A DNA stretch of 64,000 nucleotides, from contig JAUWMI010000020.1 of NCBI GenBank assembly GCA_030613245.1, forward strand, positions 1-64,000, in the 5' to 3' direction. The translations under genes and the position numbers were made by a program. This document shows positions 62,891 through 64,000 of the stretch, piece by piece. Numbering within the stretch: position 1 is the stretch's first letter; each line of letters begins with the position of its first letter. The notes beneath the pieces were generated by a model, which made no database searches, was not told where the DNA came from, and worked only from the letters and a program-made list of their open reading frames with translations. This DNA is from Candidatus Sumerlaeota bacterium (lineage in GTDB: Bacteria > Sumerlaeota > Sumerlaeia > MWCT01 > JAUWMI01).

Positions 62891-64000
62891 ATGGCTACGT
62901 CACAGCCCATGATCAGTGTTGCTGGAATCCGGGCGATTATCGGAGAGTCCTTGGTGCCCGAGGATTTCCTGCGCTATGTTCTGGCATATGCCACTATGCT
63001 ACGCGGAAACAAGATTGTAGTAGGAACAGATAGTCGGTTGTCGCGCGAGATGCTGCGGCACCTGGTCTTTGGCGGACTTATGTCGTGCGGCTATACGGTA
63101 ATGGATTTGGGCATATGCCCGACGCCCACTATTGGCATGATGGTGCGCGATCTCCGTAGCGACGGAGGCATTGCTATCACGGCGAGTCACAATCCAGCGG
63201 ATTGGAACGCGCTGAAGTTTTTTAATGCCAATGGAGAATTTCTCTACCGCAGGCAGCATCGTCGCCTACTACGCTATTATACACAACAGCGGTTCATTCG
63301 TGCGAAGCTGCATGATCTGGGCCAAGTAAGGCTCTATGCGAATGCGGTTGAACGGCACGTTAAGAAGGTGCTCAGAGCTGTGGCTGTGCAGCGCATACGC
63401 CGCTGCCGTTTTCGTGTGGTGGTGGACTGCTGCAATGCCGCCGGGTCGGTAATTGCGCCACTACTGCTTCGCAAACTGGGCTGCCGCGTGAAGGCAATTA
63501 ACACAGATACCGACGCACTATTCCCTCACGAGCCCGAGCCCCTGGCGCAAAACCTGGGTCAGCTAAGCCGGGCTACTGTGCGTTGGCGCGCGGATGTTGG
63601 GTTTGCACTGGATCCTGACGCTGACCGGCTGGCACTTGTTGACGCCAAAGGCCGCCCGCTCGGGGATGAACGGACGCTTGCCCTCGTGGTCGATCATTTT
63701 CTGAGCAAGACGCGGAGCCCGGTTGTGGTTAACCTGTCAACCACCCGCGCAATTGACGACCTGGCGCGCCGGTATAATGTTCGCGTCTTTCGCACCCCAA
63801 TTGGCGAAGCTCATGTGGTGCAGAAATTGCGCGCCGTACATGGCAAAATCGGTGGAGAAGGCAATGGCGGCATAATCATTCCCGCTATTCACCCTGGCCG
63901 TGACGCCACCACGGGCATGGCGTTCATCCTCCAGGCTATGGCTGAGACGAATCAGACCATTGCCACACTAAATGCCAGCATTCCAGACTACGCATTGATT
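62891..64000 (+). CDS. Phosphoglucosamine mutase-type phosphohexomutase, partial
   Basis: The first 370 codons run uninterrupted to the window end. Motifs are VAGIRAIIG, KIVVGTDSR, the phosphoserine loop ITASHNPADWNALKFF, the metal loop LDPDADRLALVD and the sugar-binding GGEGNGGIIIP. This is the alpha-D-phosphohexomutase superfamily. The GEGNGG form and early VAGIR are typical of GlmM-like and archaeal-type enzymes, so glucosamine 6-P to 1-P conversion is the best guess; a phosphomanno- or phosphoglucomutase is not excluded. GGAGG at 7 bases precedes the ATG. The C-terminus is outside the window. Confidence 0.9.
   Translation, partial: MATSQPMISVAGIRAIIGESLVPEDFLRYVLAYATMLRGNKIVVGTDSRLSREMLRHLVFGGLMSCGYTVMDLGICPTPTIGMMVRDLRSDGGIAITASHNPADWNALKFFNANGEFLYRRQHRRLLRYYTQQRFIRAKLHDLGQVRLYANAVERHVKKVLRAVAVQRIRRCRFRVVVDCCNAAGSVIAPLLLRKLGCRVKAINTDTDALFPHEPEPLAQNLGQLSRATVRWRADVGFALDPDADRLALVDAKGRPLGDERTLALVVDHFLSKTRSPVVVNLSTTRAIDDLARRYNVRVFRTPIGEAHVVQKLRAVHGKIGGEGNGGIIIPAIHPGRDATTGMAFILQAMAETNQTIATLNASIPDYALI

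Noticed and set aside
60751-63285. Exact DnaA-box words (TGTGCATAA at 60751, TTATACACA at 63277) as a sign of oriC
   Set aside because: Only two isolated matches lying inside genes, about the number expected by chance in 64 kb; no cluster.

Overview
The window is about 64 kb of bacterial chromosome with dense, mostly short-spaced genes on both strands and roughly 50% GC by eye. It has no phage, insertion sequence, CRISPR array or rRNA, and one tRNA. Lipoproteins, secretin domains, a murein lytic transglycosylase, a GspG-type pseudopilin and many signal peptides indicate a Gram-negative (diderm) organism. The gene mix (DUF4416, DUF4954, SBBP propellers, golvesin-like and DUF4214 secreted proteins, a sigma-54 regulon, c-di-GMP enzymes) suits an uncultured, environmental candidate-phylum lineage. 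The phylum cannot be fixed from the sequence alone.

Layout. 1-11 kb holds core genes: the RNase E/G end, dnaE, accA, valS, an FmdB zinc ribbon, a small coiled coil, a lipoprotein, hpt and a PHP phosphoesterase. 11-14 kb has decayed palindromic repeats, then a zinc ribbon-TPR sigma-54 activator with a small membrane TPR partner. 14-16 kb has rsmE and an MBL-fold hydrolase. 16-22.4 kb is a tight minus-strand signalling operon: a PocR-GAF-GAF-GGDEF cyclase, a STAND ATPase fused to an RsbW-like kinase, a STAS antagonist and a GAF/HD-GYP phosphodiesterase. 22.9 kb carries tRNA-Ala(GGC). 23.4-30 kb encodes envelope proteins: a GT39-like glycosyltransferase, a TPR lipoprotein, two mini-secretins and a lytic transglycosylase whose SLT halves are in swapped order. 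30-35 kb has gltX, an M28/glutaminyl-cyclase-like enzyme, dnaA, a pseudopilin and a 50-residue Cys-rich protein. 35-40 kb holds secreted proteins, one broken by an in-frame TAA. 40.6-46 kb is a nucleoside-catabolism set (deoB, purine and pyrimidine nucleoside phosphorylases) followed by DUF4416, a HolA-like delta subunit and a zinc protein. 46-52 kb has a Xer recombinase, an RmlD-like reductase, a nucleotidase-like/FMN-binding-like fusion and a Cys-rich DUF4214 protein. 52-60.8 kb (minus) has nnr, era, ybeY, DUF4954, nagB, a ROK regulator and a golvesin/thioredoxin-fold protein. The end holds rpoN and a partial GlmM-type phosphohexomutase.

How the genes connect. rpoN and the TPR-type activator supply sigma-54 control. 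The 16-22 kb operon puts c-di-GMP synthesis, c-di-GMP breakdown and a Ser-phosphorylation partner switch under one transcript, and it is the strongest candidate here for an undescribed system. The secretin pair and distant pseudopilin suggest a reduced or scattered type II secretion/type IV pilus-like apparatus. The ROK-nagB pair, possibly with DUF4954 and the GlmM-like enzyme, points to amino-sugar use and cell-wall precursor supply.
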